Assembly (NCBI RefSeq): GCF_025506355.1
Contig: NZ_JANZYP010000001.1
Coordinates: forward strand, 246,979-310,978
Length of the DNA stretch: 64,000 bases
DNA from: Sphaerisporangium corydalis
GTDB lineage: Bacteria; Actinomycetota; Actinomycetes; Streptosporangiales; Streptosporangiaceae
Reading direction: 5' to 3'
The translations under genes and the position numbers were made by a program. The stretch's first letter is position 1; each line of letters starts with the position of its first letter. The notes under the pieces were generated by a model that worked only from the letters and a program-made list of their open reading frames with translations, did no database searches and was not told the origin of the DNA. Below are positions 16,469-25,160 of the stretch, in pieces.

Positions 16469-17433
16469 TGAAGAACAGCGACGACATCGATGTGATCACA
16501 CGTGCGCTGGCCAGGGTGGAACCGGGCAGGCCGGGAGGGAACGCGTCCGATGCGGGGGCGCGCGCCTTGCTGGCCGCGCTCGCCGCCGAGCGACCCGGCC
16601 CGTCCGCCGCCCGTCCCCGCCGGCGTTCTGCCCGGCGGCTGGTCGTGGGGCTGGCGGGTGCGGGGCTGCTCGCCGCGGGCGTCGCGGTGGGGCCGGGCCT
16701 GCTGAAGGGGGGCGGCACCCCCTCCTATGCGGTCACCAAGGAGTCCGACGGCGTCGTGTACGTCCAGGTCCGGGATTTCCGCGACAGGGCGGGGCTGGCG
16801 AAGCGGTTGGAGGAGCTGAACGTTCCCGCCATCGTCGACTACGCACCGCCGGGCAAGTGGTGCGAGGAACCGCGTGGAACCCACGTCCAGGACATTCCCC
16901 GCGGCCTGTACTCCGTGCCGGAGAACATCCCCGGGGAACAGGACAGCCAGGGCTGGCAGATGCGGATCGACACCAAGCTCTTCAAGCCCGGCCAGACGTT
17001 CGTCTGGACGATCAGCGACCACAGCACCAGCACGATCCTCATGAGCGGCCCGATCGCCCCTTGTGTTCTCGTGCCCGACACCTCACACGAAGTGAGACCG
17101 ATCAAGTCCGACTACCGGCTGGCGACCACGAAGGGCGGCTCGCTCGCCGGCTTCCGGGTGGACGAGAAGACCGTCGGAGAGGTCCTGCCCGAGCTCGACC
17201 GGCGCGGATTGAGGATCACTTACCTGATCATGGGGGTCACGCCGGACAACCCGGGCGGCTACGCCGAGCTTCGCACACAGACCCGACCCGTCGGCGACGA
17301 CTGGATCGTCTGGGAGGCGGAGGAGTCCATCCGCGAACCGGGACTGATCCGCCTGCTCGTCACCGACAAGCGCTTCGACAGGAACCCGGTCTACGGCGGT
17401 CCACGCGACAGCGTCATCAAGGAACGGTCCTAG
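16468..17433 (+). CDS. Membrane-anchored partner protein of the ECF sigma factor (unknown function)
   Basis: A 321-residue protein. It has a cytoplasmic N-terminus of about 50 residues (ITRALARVEPGR...ALLAALAAE), one membrane segment at about residues 59-78 (RLVVGLAGAGLLAAGVAVG), and an extracytoplasmic beta-rich domain without recognised motifs. The order sigma factor-single-pass membrane protein with a one-base TGATG overlap is that of sigma/anti-sigma pairs, but no zinc-binding anti-sigma HxxxCxxC motif is visible. It may act as a sensor or an unconventional anti-sigma factor; this is inferred only from position and topology. Confidence 0.75.
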   Translation: MKNSDDIDVITRALARVEPGRPGGNASDAGARALLAALAAERPGPSAARPRRRSARRLVVGLAGAGLLAAGVAVGPGLLKGGGTPSYAVTKESDGVVYVQVRDFRDRAGLAKRLEELNVPAIVDYAPPGKWCEEPRGTHVQDIPRGLYSVPENIPGEQDSQGWQMRIDTKLFKPGQTFVWTISDHSTSTILMSGPIAPCVLVPDTSHEVRPIKSDYRLATTKGGSLAGFRVDEKTVGEVLPELDRRGLRITYLIMGVTPDNPGGYAELRTQTRPVGDDWIVWEAEESIREPGLIRLLVTDKRFDRNPVYGGPRDSVIKERS

Positions 17434-17439
17434 AGGTGG

Positions 17440-17760
17440 TCAGATGGCGGTGGCGCCGCCGTCGGCCGCCAGGGTCGCGCCGGTGACGAAGCTCGAACGC
17501 GGTGAGTCGAGGAACAGGATGACCTCGGCGATCTCGGCCGAACGGGCCGTGCGGCCGAGGGGAAGCGTCTTGCCGAGTTCTTCGATGCCCTCGCCCCATT
17601 CGGCCAGGATGCCCGCGGTGCGGGTCGGCCCCGGCGCCACGCCGTTGACGCGGACGCCGCTCGAGCCGAACTCCGCCGCCCAGGTACGGGTGAACGAGGC
17701 GAGGGCGGCCTTGGTGGCGCTGTAGCCGGCGGCACCGGCGACCCCCATCTCGGCGGGCTC
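17440..17760 (-). pseudogene. N-terminally truncated short-chain dehydrogenase/reductase
   Basis: The minus strand encodes the second half of a classical SDR: AEMGVAGAAGYSATKAALASF holds the catalytic Tyr and Lys (YxxxK), followed by SSGVRVNGVAPGPTRT and FLDSPRSSFVTGATLAADGG. The cofactor-binding half with TGxxxGIG and NAG is missing. At about 17760 the homology stops abruptly and meets a truncated TetR gene reading the other way. The stop is at 17440-17442. Without the Rossmann half it cannot be functional. Confidence 0.75.
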
Positions 17761-18012
17761 ATGTACGAGCAAGGCGTGACCGAGGCCACCCTGGAGGACG
17801 TCCGAACCGCGGCGGCGATCCGAGCGGGCCTGCAGGCCATGCACACGCGCGGTGAACTCGACGGCGACCCCGACGACCTCGCCCTGGCCACCCTCGCGGC
17901 ACTGCAAGGCGGCCTGCTGCTCACCCAACTGCAGCGGAAGGTCCGTCCGCTGGAAGTGGCGCTGGACGCGATGCTCGACCACATCCAGTCACTCACGACA
18001 CCGCCCGACTGA
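17761..18012 (+). pseudogene. N-terminally truncated TetR family regulator
   Basis: The segment encodes the C-terminal domain only of a TetR regulator: AAAIRAGLQAMHTRGELDGDPDD, ALATLAALQGGLLLTQLQRKVRPLEVALDAMLDHIQSL. The whole helix-turn-helix is absent; an ATG at 17761 exists but no ribosome site precedes it. It abuts the SDR remnant back to back, so the two genes were once divergent and a single deletion removed both 5' halves and their shared control region. Confidence 0.75.
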
Positions 18013-18230
18013 AGCACCCCAGACACACAGCGGCGGCGCGCTGTGCCGAAGATTCGCGCGCCGGAGTCGCGCGCCTGGGACGTGGGCGGTGTGGATCTCG
18101 CGTGCGGGGACCGACGACCGCGTGCCGGGTGATCGGTTCGTGCGGCCGTTGTACGACATGCCCGCGTCGCCCGAGCCGGGCGTAGGCCTCGCGAGGTGGT
18201 GGAGATGTTGCTGGGGCTGAACCCCTTGCA

Positions 18231-18256
18231 CAATGGTCAAGAATCGTTGACCATTG
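18231..18256. promoter_or_regulatory. Perfect palindromic operator before ArsR-type regulator
   Basis: CAATGGTCAA (18231-18240) and TTGACCATTG (18247-18256) form a perfect 10-base inverted repeat with a 6-base spacer, ending 5 bases before the ATG at 18262. An ArsR-like protein bound here would block the ArsR/MFS operon. Confidence 0.7.
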
Positions 18257-18261
18257 CTTGC

Positions 18262-18801
18262 ATGCCTACCGATGATCTCCTTGAGACGTTTCACGTCACC
18301 ACCGACGAGCAGCTACGCGCCGTCTCCAATCTCACGCGTCACCGGATCATGGCCATGCTCCGCTTCGAGCCGGCGACGATCACGCAGATCGCCCAGCGGG
18401 TGGGCCTCGCGAAGGGGAGTTCCAGCTATCACGTGCGGCTGCTGGAGCGGGCCGGCCTGGTGAAGGTGGTGCGGACGCGGAAAGTGAGAGGGGTCACCGA
18501 GCGGTACTACGCGATGGCCGCGCGGTCGATCGAGCTGCCGGATCCAGCGCCGGGGCAGCCGGACGTGCTGCTGCGGAATGCGGTGGCGGACCTTGAGGCG
18601 TCGCCGGCGGATGATGAGCGGCACGTACGAATGGCACACCTGCGACTCACCAAGGAGCAGTTCACGGAGCTGGGGGCACGCCTGGAGGCACTGGCGGACG
18701 AGTACCGGACGCTGTCCGATCCATCGCTGCCAGACGTGTCGCTGGTCTTCGCGCTGTTCCGGCCGGCTCCGCGCCGGCAGGTCGAGGAGGACGCCAAGTG
18801 A
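18262..18801 (+). CDS. ArsR-like winged-helix transcriptional regulator
   Basis: A 179-residue regulator. The winged helix is in LTRHRIMAMLRFEPATITQIAQRVGLAKGSSSYHVRLLERAGLVKVVRTRKVRGVTERYYAMAAR (about residues 27-90), typical of ArsR proteins with an extended C-terminal helical region, here 90 residues with no metal-binding cysteines. The ATG at 18262 fits the family start and lies 5 bases from a perfect palindrome, implying tight autorepression and a nearly leaderless message. It overlaps the MFS gene by 4 bases, so it probably controls drug or metabolite efflux by that transporter. Confidence 0.9.
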   Translation: MPTDDLLETFHVTTDEQLRAVSNLTRHRIMAMLRFEPATITQIAQRVGLAKGSSSYHVRLLERAGLVKVVRTRKVRGVTERYYAMAARSIELPDPAPGQPDVLLRNAVADLEASPADDERHVRMAHLRLTKEQFTELGARLEALADEYRTLSDPSLPDVSLVFALFRPAPRRQVEEDAK

Positions 18802-20087
18802 CCGCACATCCGACGAATGATGTGGCGAAGTCGCCCACCGGGTTCGGGCGACTGTGGACCGCGCAGACGGTGTCCTCGCTCGGCGACGGGGTGTCGCACG
18901 CCGCGCTGCCGCTGCTGGCATTGACGTTGACGCGGGATCCGATGGCGCTGGCCGTCATCATGGCCGCCGGGACACTGCCCTGGCTGCTGTTCGGAGTGCT
19001 CGGCGGTGCGCTGGTGGACCGCTGGGACCGCCGCCCCACGATGTGGGTCACCGACGCCGCGCGCGCGATGCTGCTCGCCGTACTCGCTGCGGCGGCGGCG
19101 TTCGACGTGCTGAGCATCCCGCTGCTGGCGGCCGTCGCGTTCCTGCTCGCCCTCGGCGGGCTGTTCTTCGATACGGCCGCCACGGCGTACCTGCCGGATC
19201 TGCTCGGCCGCGACCCCGCCCAGCTGGAACGCGCGAACGCTCGCCTGCGCGGCGCCCAGACCGCGGCGTCCGGCTTCGCCGGGCCTCCTGCGGGCAGTGC
19301 GCTGCTCGCGCTCGGACGTTCGGTTCCGCTGCTCGCCGACGCGGTGTCGTTCGCGCTGTCCGCACTGCTCGTCCGGTCGCTGCCCGCCGTGCCGCGCCCG
19401 GCCGCGAGCGCCCGCGAGTCGCTGCTCCGGCAGGCGCGGGCCGGGGCCTCCTACGTCTTCCATGACCGGCTGCTGCTCGGGCTCGCGCTGCGTCCGGCGG
19501 TGGGGAACATCGCTTTCGTTGCCGTGGAGACCGTCCTGGCCCTGTTCGTCCGCGAACGTCTCGGCGTAGGCGCGTTCGGCTTCGGTCTGCTCCTCACCGC
19601 CGAGGCCACCGGCGGCCTGCTCGGCGCGGGCATCGCCTCCTTCCTCGGCCGGCGCCTGGGCACCGGCACCGCGCTGACCTGCACCGCCACTCTCGAGGGC
19701 CTCGCCATCCTGGGGCTCGCCTCCGCCCCGAACCCGTACGTGGCCGGGCTCGCGCTCGCCGTCTGCGGGGCGGGCATGGGCGCCACGATGGTGCTCGGCC
19801 CCTCCCTCCGGCAGGTCATCGTCCCGGCCCACCTGATGGGCCGCGTCGCCTCCACCTCCCGCATGCTCGCCATGTGCGCGGCCCCGTTCGGCGCCTTCCT
19901 CGGCGGCTGGCTGGCCACCGCCTACGACCTGCGCACCCCGCTCTACGCCGCCGCCGGCCTCCTGCTCGCCATGACCGCCATCACCGCGACCATGACCAGC
20001 AATCGCCGGGTCGAGTCCGCACTACGCGGCACACACCCGCACGCCGGCCCGGCCGAAGAGCGCACTGTGCAAACCACATCCAGGTGA
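18798..20087 (+). CDS. MFS transporter
   Basis: A 429-residue inner-membrane permease with about 12 hydrophobic segments. It opens with FGRLWTAQTVSSLGDGVSHAALPLLALTLT and has the cytoplasmic loop VDRWDRRPTMWVTDAARA, both typical of the MFS_3/enterobactin-exporter-like group of actinomycete drug and siderophore exporters. The GTG start at 18798 overlaps the ArsR stop (GTGA). The C-terminal 30 residues are hydrophilic. It is presumably induced when the ArsR-like repressor is released. The substrate is not predictable. Confidence 0.92.
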   Translation: MTAHPTNDVAKSPTGFGRLWTAQTVSSLGDGVSHAALPLLALTLTRDPMALAVIMAAGTLPWLLFGVLGGALVDRWDRRPTMWVTDAARAMLLAVLAAAAAFDVLSIPLLAAVAFLLALGGLFFDTAATAYLPDLLGRDPAQLERANARLRGAQTAASGFAGPPAGSALLALGRSVPLLADAVSFALSALLVRSLPAVPRPAASARESLLRQARAGASYVFHDRLLLGLALRPAVGNIAFVAVETVLALFVRERLGVGAFGFGLLLTAEATGGLLGAGIASFLGRRLGTGTALTCTATLEGLAILGLASAPNPYVAGLALAVCGAGMGATMVLGPSLRQVIVPAHLMGRVASTSRMLAMCAAPFGAFLGGWLATAYDLRTPLYAAAGLLLAMTAITATMTSNRRVESALRGTHPHAGPAEERTVQTTSR

Positions 20088-20165
20088 CGCCATCGCTCGC
20101 CGACACAGCGAACACGCGCGTGCGGGCGCTTCGTGCCCGGAGGCATCGGGAGGTGGCCATGAGCG

Positions 20166-20555
20166 TCACGGCTTCCACTCCTCGCGCCAGCCCGGCCGGT
20201 GGTGGCGGCGTCCGTACGCGAGCAGGCGCACCGTCGGGCAGTCCTCGTCGTCGCTGACCCACCGGCGGCTGTCGGCTGGCCCGCCGCACCCGTGGGCGTG
20301 CTCGTGCAGGGACAGGATCGCGAGGTCGGACTCGCAGCGGTCGATGGTGGCCGCCGGATCGTGGCGGACGATGTGGTCGATCGTCGCGCGGAACCTCGGA
20401 TCGCTGATCTCGAAGCCGTCGACGACCGTCAGCCCCTCGACGGTCTGAACCTCGAAATGCTCGGTGCTCCCTACCCACGGAGCTCCCCCGGCCGCGCGGG
20501 CCAGAGCCAGCTCGTGCTCGATGTCGGAGCGGAGCCATGCGACCAGATCGTTCAC
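20166..20555 (-). CDS. DUF6221 family protein
   Basis: A 129-residue cytoplasmic protein of a family restricted to actinomycetes. Visible signatures are NDLVAWLRSDIEHELALA at the N-terminus, DPRFRATIDHIVRHDPAATIDRCESDLAIL in the middle and VRLLAYGRRHHRPGWREEWKP at the C-terminus. The function is unknown. The GTG at 20555 has GGAGG 5 bases upstream. It stands alone between the MFS gene and the flavodoxin operon, 74 bases downstream of the latter. Confidence 0.85.
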   Translation of the reverse strand: MNDLVAWLRSDIEHELALARAAGGAPWVGSTEHFEVQTVEGLTVVDGFEISDPRFRATIDHIVRHDPAATIDRCESDLAILSLHEHAHGCGGPADSRRWVSDDEDCPTVRLLAYGRRHHRPGWREEWKP

Positions 20556-20629
20556 GGCTGCCTCCACGCTGGGCCGAAGTCGTCGCGGTCAGCGTACGGC
20601 CGGGCCACCAGGGTGAGAAGCCTGCCGGG

Positions 20630-21328
20630 TCATGCGCGTGGCAGGCCGGTGCGGCGGGCCCAGGTGTCGATGGCGGGGCCGGCATCGGTGACCTGTTCGC
20701 CGCGGACGGCCAGGCCTTCGCCGAGGGTGGCTCCGGGGCAGGACGCGGCGTAGTCGGCTTCGGTGGTGCCCAGGCCGCTCATGGCGTAGGTGGTGACGGG
20801 GTGGATGGTCTTGCCGGTGAAGTCGAACTGTTCGGTGAACGTCGTCATGATCATGGGTGCGCGGACGTTCCAGATGGGTCCGGCCAGCAGGACGACCTGG
20901 TATGGGCCCAGGTCGGGCAGGGCGCCGGCGATTGCGGGGCGGGCGTCGGTGTTCTGTTCCTGGACATTGCGGGCGACGGTCTGCTCGTAGTCGCCGGGGT
21001 AGGGGTCGGCGGGCCGGATGCGGTAGGTGTCGCAGTCCAGACGACGGCTGATCATCTGGGCCAGGACCTGGGTGTTGCCGACCTTGAGGGTGCGGCGGCC
21101 GCCGTAGTGGTAGTTCTCGCCGGAGCGGGAGAAGCAGACCAGCAGGACCGTGCGTGCCGCCGCCGCGGAGGGCGGCGGGCCCGCCGGTTGCGAGGCCGGC
21201 TCGGCGGCCGACGTGGGTGCCGGGCGGTCCCGGCCGCCGCAGGCGGTCGCGGTGATCACGGTGCCTCCTAGGAGCAGCGCGCCGCGCAGGACCTGGCGGC
21301 GGTCGAGGGCCCGTGGGGTGCGGCCCAT
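20630..21328 (-). CDS. Exported flavodoxin-like protein with Tat/lipoprotein signal
   Basis: A 232-residue protein. The N-terminus RRQVLRGALLLGGTVITATAC combines a twin-arginine motif with a lipobox (TATAC, Cys about 30), so the mature domain should be a membrane-tethered lipoprotein. The rest is a flavodoxin fold: VLLVCFSRSGEN is the FMN phosphate loop, and VVLLAGPIWNVRAPMIMTTF and YAMSGLGTTEADY follow. GGGAGA precedes the ATG at 21328. It is the third gene of a leftward set with two aldo/keto reductases (gaps of 16 and 72 bases), suggesting a redox role. Confidence 0.82.
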   Translation of the reverse strand: MGRTPRALDRRQVLRGALLLGGTVITATACGGRDRPAPTSAAEPASQPAGPPPSAAAARTVLLVCFSRSGENYHYGGRRTLKVGNTQVLAQMISRRLDCDTYRIRPADPYPGDYEQTVARNVQEQNTDARPAIAGALPDLGPYQVVLLAGPIWNVRAPMIMTTFTEQFDFTGKTIHPVTTYAMSGLGTTEADYAASCPGATLGEGLAVRGEQVTDAGPAIDTWARRTGLPRA

Positions 21329-21344
21329 CGCCTGTCTCCCCTGG

Positions 21345-22193
21345 TCAGCTGGTGCGGCGGTTGCCGAGCCAGCTGACCATGGCGGGGTCGCGGTGGTCGA
21401 AGTACAGGGAGGCGCTGGTGTCCAGGGCGGCGATGCGGTCGATCTGGCCGGCGGTGAGTTCGAAGTCGAACACCTGAAGGTTGGCCTTCATCCGCTCGGG
21501 ATCGACGGACTTGGCGTTGACGGGGATGCCCCGCTGGATCAGCCAGCGCAGCACGACCTGCGGCACGCTCTTGCCGTGCGCCTGGCCGATCTCGGTGAGG
21601 ACGGGGTCGGTGAACAGGTTGTTCTTGCCCGCGGCGAACGGCCCCCACGACTCGATGAGGATGCCGCGCTCGCTGTTGATCTGCTGGTCGGCGGCGCGCT
21701 GGAAGAACGGGTGGACCTCGATCTGGTTGACCGCGGGGGTGATCTCGTTGTGGTCGACGATGTCCACGACGCGGTCGGGGTGGAAGTTGGAGATCCCGAT
21801 CGCCTTGATCCGACCCTCGCGGTGCAGGGCCTCCATCGCCCGCCACTGGCCGTAGACGTCGCCGAAGGGCTGGTGCACGAGGTACAGGTCGAGGTAGTCC
21901 AGGCCGAGCTTTTTGGCCGAGGTGTCGAACGCCCGACGGGTGTGTTCTTCGGCGGGATTGTCCTGGACCCACAGTTTGGTGGTGACGAACAGCTCCTCGC
22001 GCGGGATGCCGCCAGCGGCCAGGGCCCGGCCGACGGCTTCTTCGTTCTCGTACGAGGCGGCGGTGTCGAACTTGCGGTAGCCGGCGGCCAGGGCGTCGGT
22101 GACGGCCCGCTCGGTCCGCTCGGCCGGTATCTGGAAGACCCCGAATCCCAGGATCGGCATCGGGACGCCGTTGTTCAGCGTGACGGTCTGCAT
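21345..22193 (-). CDS. Aldo/keto reductase (2,5-diketo-gluconate reductase-like)
   Basis: A 282-residue NADPH-dependent cytoplasmic reductase with a TIM barrel. The catalytic tetrad is visible as Asp in RKFDTAASY, Tyr in [10 protein letters not shown], Lys in VTTKLWV and His in LYLVHQPFG; the cofactor site is at [16 protein letters not shown]. Length and motifs match the AKR5-type group reducing small aldehydes and ketones. AAGGAG precedes the ATG at 22193. It is the middle gene of the leftward operon with another aldo/keto reductase and the flavodoxin. Confidence 0.93.
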   Translation of the reverse strand: MQTVTLNNGVPMPILGFGVFQIPAERTERAVTDALAAGYRKFDTAASYENEEAVGRALAAGGIPREELFVTTKLWVQDNPAEEHTRRAFDTSAKKLGLDYLDLYLVHQPFGDVYGQWRAMEALHREGRIKAIGISNFHPDRVVDIVDHNEITPAVNQIEVHPFFQRAADQQINSERGILIESWGPFAAGKNNLFTDPVLTEIGQAHGKSVPQVVLRWLIQRGIPVNAKSVDPERMKANLQVFDFELTAGQIDRIAALDTSASLYFDHRDPAMVSWLGNRRTS

Positions 22194-22212
22194 GGACGCT
22201 CCTTCATCGTGA

Positions 22213-23321
<1,109 letters not shown>

Positions 23322-23481
23322 TCACGGCCGCCGCGACCGGGCAGACGCTTCTTTTTCCCGCCCCCCCAGGCGGGGGCCGTGCTTCCAGCCAACCCCTCAC
23401 CGGCGCGGGGAGACAGTCACCGGCCAAAGGGGTACCGGCAGGGACCCCCTCATCGTGGCTGGCGATGCCTAACCTGGGGAT

Positions 23482-24363
23482 ATGGACAACCGCAGCGAGG
23501 TCCGGGCCTTCCTCACCTCACGCCGGGCCAAGGTCAGCCCGCAGCAGGCGGGGATCCCCTCCCACGGCCGCCGCCGGGTGGAAGGTCTGCGCCGCGGCGA
23601 GGTCGCCGTGCTGGCCGGGGTCAGCGTCGAGTACTACACGCGGCTGGAGCGCGGCACCCTCGCCGGCGCCTCCGAGAGCGTGCTGGACGCCATCGCCCGC
23701 GCGCTGCGCCTGGACGACACCGAGACCGCGCACCTGCACCACCTGGCCCGCGCCGCCGCCGCCCCAGCGGCCCGCACCCGCCGCGTCAAGACACCCGAGG
23801 TACGGGCCCCGGTCCGCCGGGTGCTGGAGGCGATGACCGGAGTGCCGGCGTTCGTACGCGACCACCGCTTCGACATCCTGGCCGCCAACCCCCTCGGCAC
23901 AGCCCTGTACGCGCCCATGTTCGCCGCCGGCGAGGTCCTTCCGGTGAACTCCATGCGGTTCACCTTCCTCAACCCGCACGCCCAGGGCTTCTACCCCGAC
24001 TGGGCGCGGGTCGCCCGCTCGGCGGTGGCCGCGCTGCGCATCGCCGCCGCCCGCAATCCCCACGACGAGCACCTGGTCAACCTCATCGGCGAGCTGTCCA
24101 TGCGCAGCGACCCCTTCCGCGCCTGGTGGGCCGCCCAGGACGTCTACGTGCACCGGCACGGCACCAAACGCTTCCACCACCCCGCCATCGGCGACCTCGA
24201 CCTCGACTTCGAGGCGTTCGAGCTGCCCGGCGACCAGACCCTCACCCTCCTGACCTACTCCGCCGAACCGGGAACCCCGTCGGGTGACGGCCTGCGCCTC
24301 CTGGCCGCCTGGGCCGCGCGCACCACCGAAACCTCCGCTCGGGTCCGGCACGTCACCGAATGA
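23482..24363 (+). CDS. MmyB-type XRE family transcriptional regulator
   Basis: A 293-residue regulator. The XRE domain is in VRAFLTSRRAKVSPQQAGIP...RRVEGLRRGEVAVLAGVSVEYYTRLERG (about residues 7-59). The MmyB-like domain follows with RDHRFDILAANPLGTALY, NPHAQGFYPDWARVA and LLTYSAEPGTPSGDGLRLL. It is divergent from the aldo/keto reductase/flavodoxin operon across 238 bases, so it probably regulates that operon in response to a ligand held in the PAS-like domain. No clear palindrome was found in the intergenic region. Confidence 0.92.
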   Translation: MDNRSEVRAFLTSRRAKVSPQQAGIPSHGRRRVEGLRRGEVAVLAGVSVEYYTRLERGTLAGASESVLDAIARALRLDDTETAHLHHLARAAAAPAARTRRVKTPEVRAPVRRVLEAMTGVPAFVRDHRFDILAANPLGTALYAPMFAAGEVLPVNSMRFTFLNPHAQGFYPDWARVARSAVAALRIAAARNPHDEHLVNLIGELSMRSDPFRAWWAAQDVYVHRHGTKRFHHPAIGDLDLDFEAFELPGDQTLTLLTYSAEPGTPSGDGLRLLAAWAARTTETSARVRHVTE

Positions 24364-24497
24364 GCATTCCGGCCTCGGACCTCCTACCGGGGGAGCGCTG
24401 TCCCTGCCGATCCGCGTCGCGGCCCGCCGACGTCGATCTCCATCTCGGCCGGTGCCGGCTGACGTCGGCTGGTGAGATCTGCTGTCCGGCTGCTCAT

Positions 24498-25160
24498 CTA
24501 CCCGCCCGGTTCGACGACGCCGTGTTCGTAGGCGTAGATGACCGCCTGGACGCGGTCCCGGCAGCCGATCTTGGAGAGTAGCCCGGCCACGTGGGTCTTG
24601 ACGGTGGAGACGCTCACCGCCAGGGTGCGCGCGATCTCCAGGTTGGACAGGCCCCGGGCGAGGAGCGCCAGGGTGTCGCGTTCCCGGCCGGTCAGGCCGG
24701 GTGGTGGCCCGGGGCGGCGGGTTCGGCCGGTGGTGCGGGCGAACTCGGCGATGAGGCGGCGGGTGACCGCCGGGGCGACCAGGCCCTGCCCGGAGGCGAC
24801 CATCCGGACGGCCTCGACGAGCTGGTCGGGCTCGATGTCCTTGAGCAGGAAGCCCTGCGCCCCGCCGCGCAGCGCGTCGAAGACGTACTCGTCCAGATCG
24901 AACGTCGTCACGACCAGCACGGTGATCGGGTTCTCGACGGCGAGCCCGGCGAGCTCGGCGGTGGCGGCGATGCCGTCCATGACCGGCATCCGCACGTCCA
25001 TCAGGACCAGGTCGGGTCGCAGCCGCGTGGCGATCCGCACCGCCGCCGCACCGTCGGCGGCCTCACCGGCGATCTCGATGTCGGGCTCCGACTCCAGGAT
25101 CGTGCGGAATCCGGCACGGACGACGGCCTGGTCGTCGGCGATCACGACCCTGATGGTCAC
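24498..25160 (-). CDS. NarL/FixJ-type response regulator
   Basis: A 220-residue response regulator. The receiver domain carries IADDQ (acidic pocket), Asp55 in LVLMDVRMP as the phosphoacceptor, and Lys in FLLKDIEP. The C-terminal LuxR-type helix-turn-helix is GLTGRERDTLALLARGLSNLEIARTLAVSVSTVKTHVAGLLSKI. The GTG at 25160 has GGAGGAAC upstream and overlaps the kinase stop (GTGA), so kinase and regulator are translationally coupled. It should activate or repress unknown targets on phosphorylation. Confidence 0.94.
   Translation of the reverse strand: MTIRVVIADDQAVVRAGFRTILESEPDIEIAGEAADGAAAVRIATRLRPDLVLMDVRMPVMDGIAATAELAGLAVENPITVLVVTTFDLDEYVFDALRGGAQGFLLKDIEPDQLVEAVRMVASGQGLVAPAVTRRLIAEFARTTGRTRRPGPPPGLTGRERDTLALLARGLSNLEIARTLAVSVSTVKTHVAGLLSKIGCRDRVQAVIYAYEHGVVEPGG

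Noticed and set aside
18013..18195. Possible coding piece between the TetR remnant and the ArsR operator
   Set aside because: All frames give short, Arg-rich sequences without homology or start signals.
24364..24497. Small gene in the convergent gap after the XRE regulator
   Set aside because: The open frames lack ribosome sites and any similarity; the gap is ordinary intergenic DNA.
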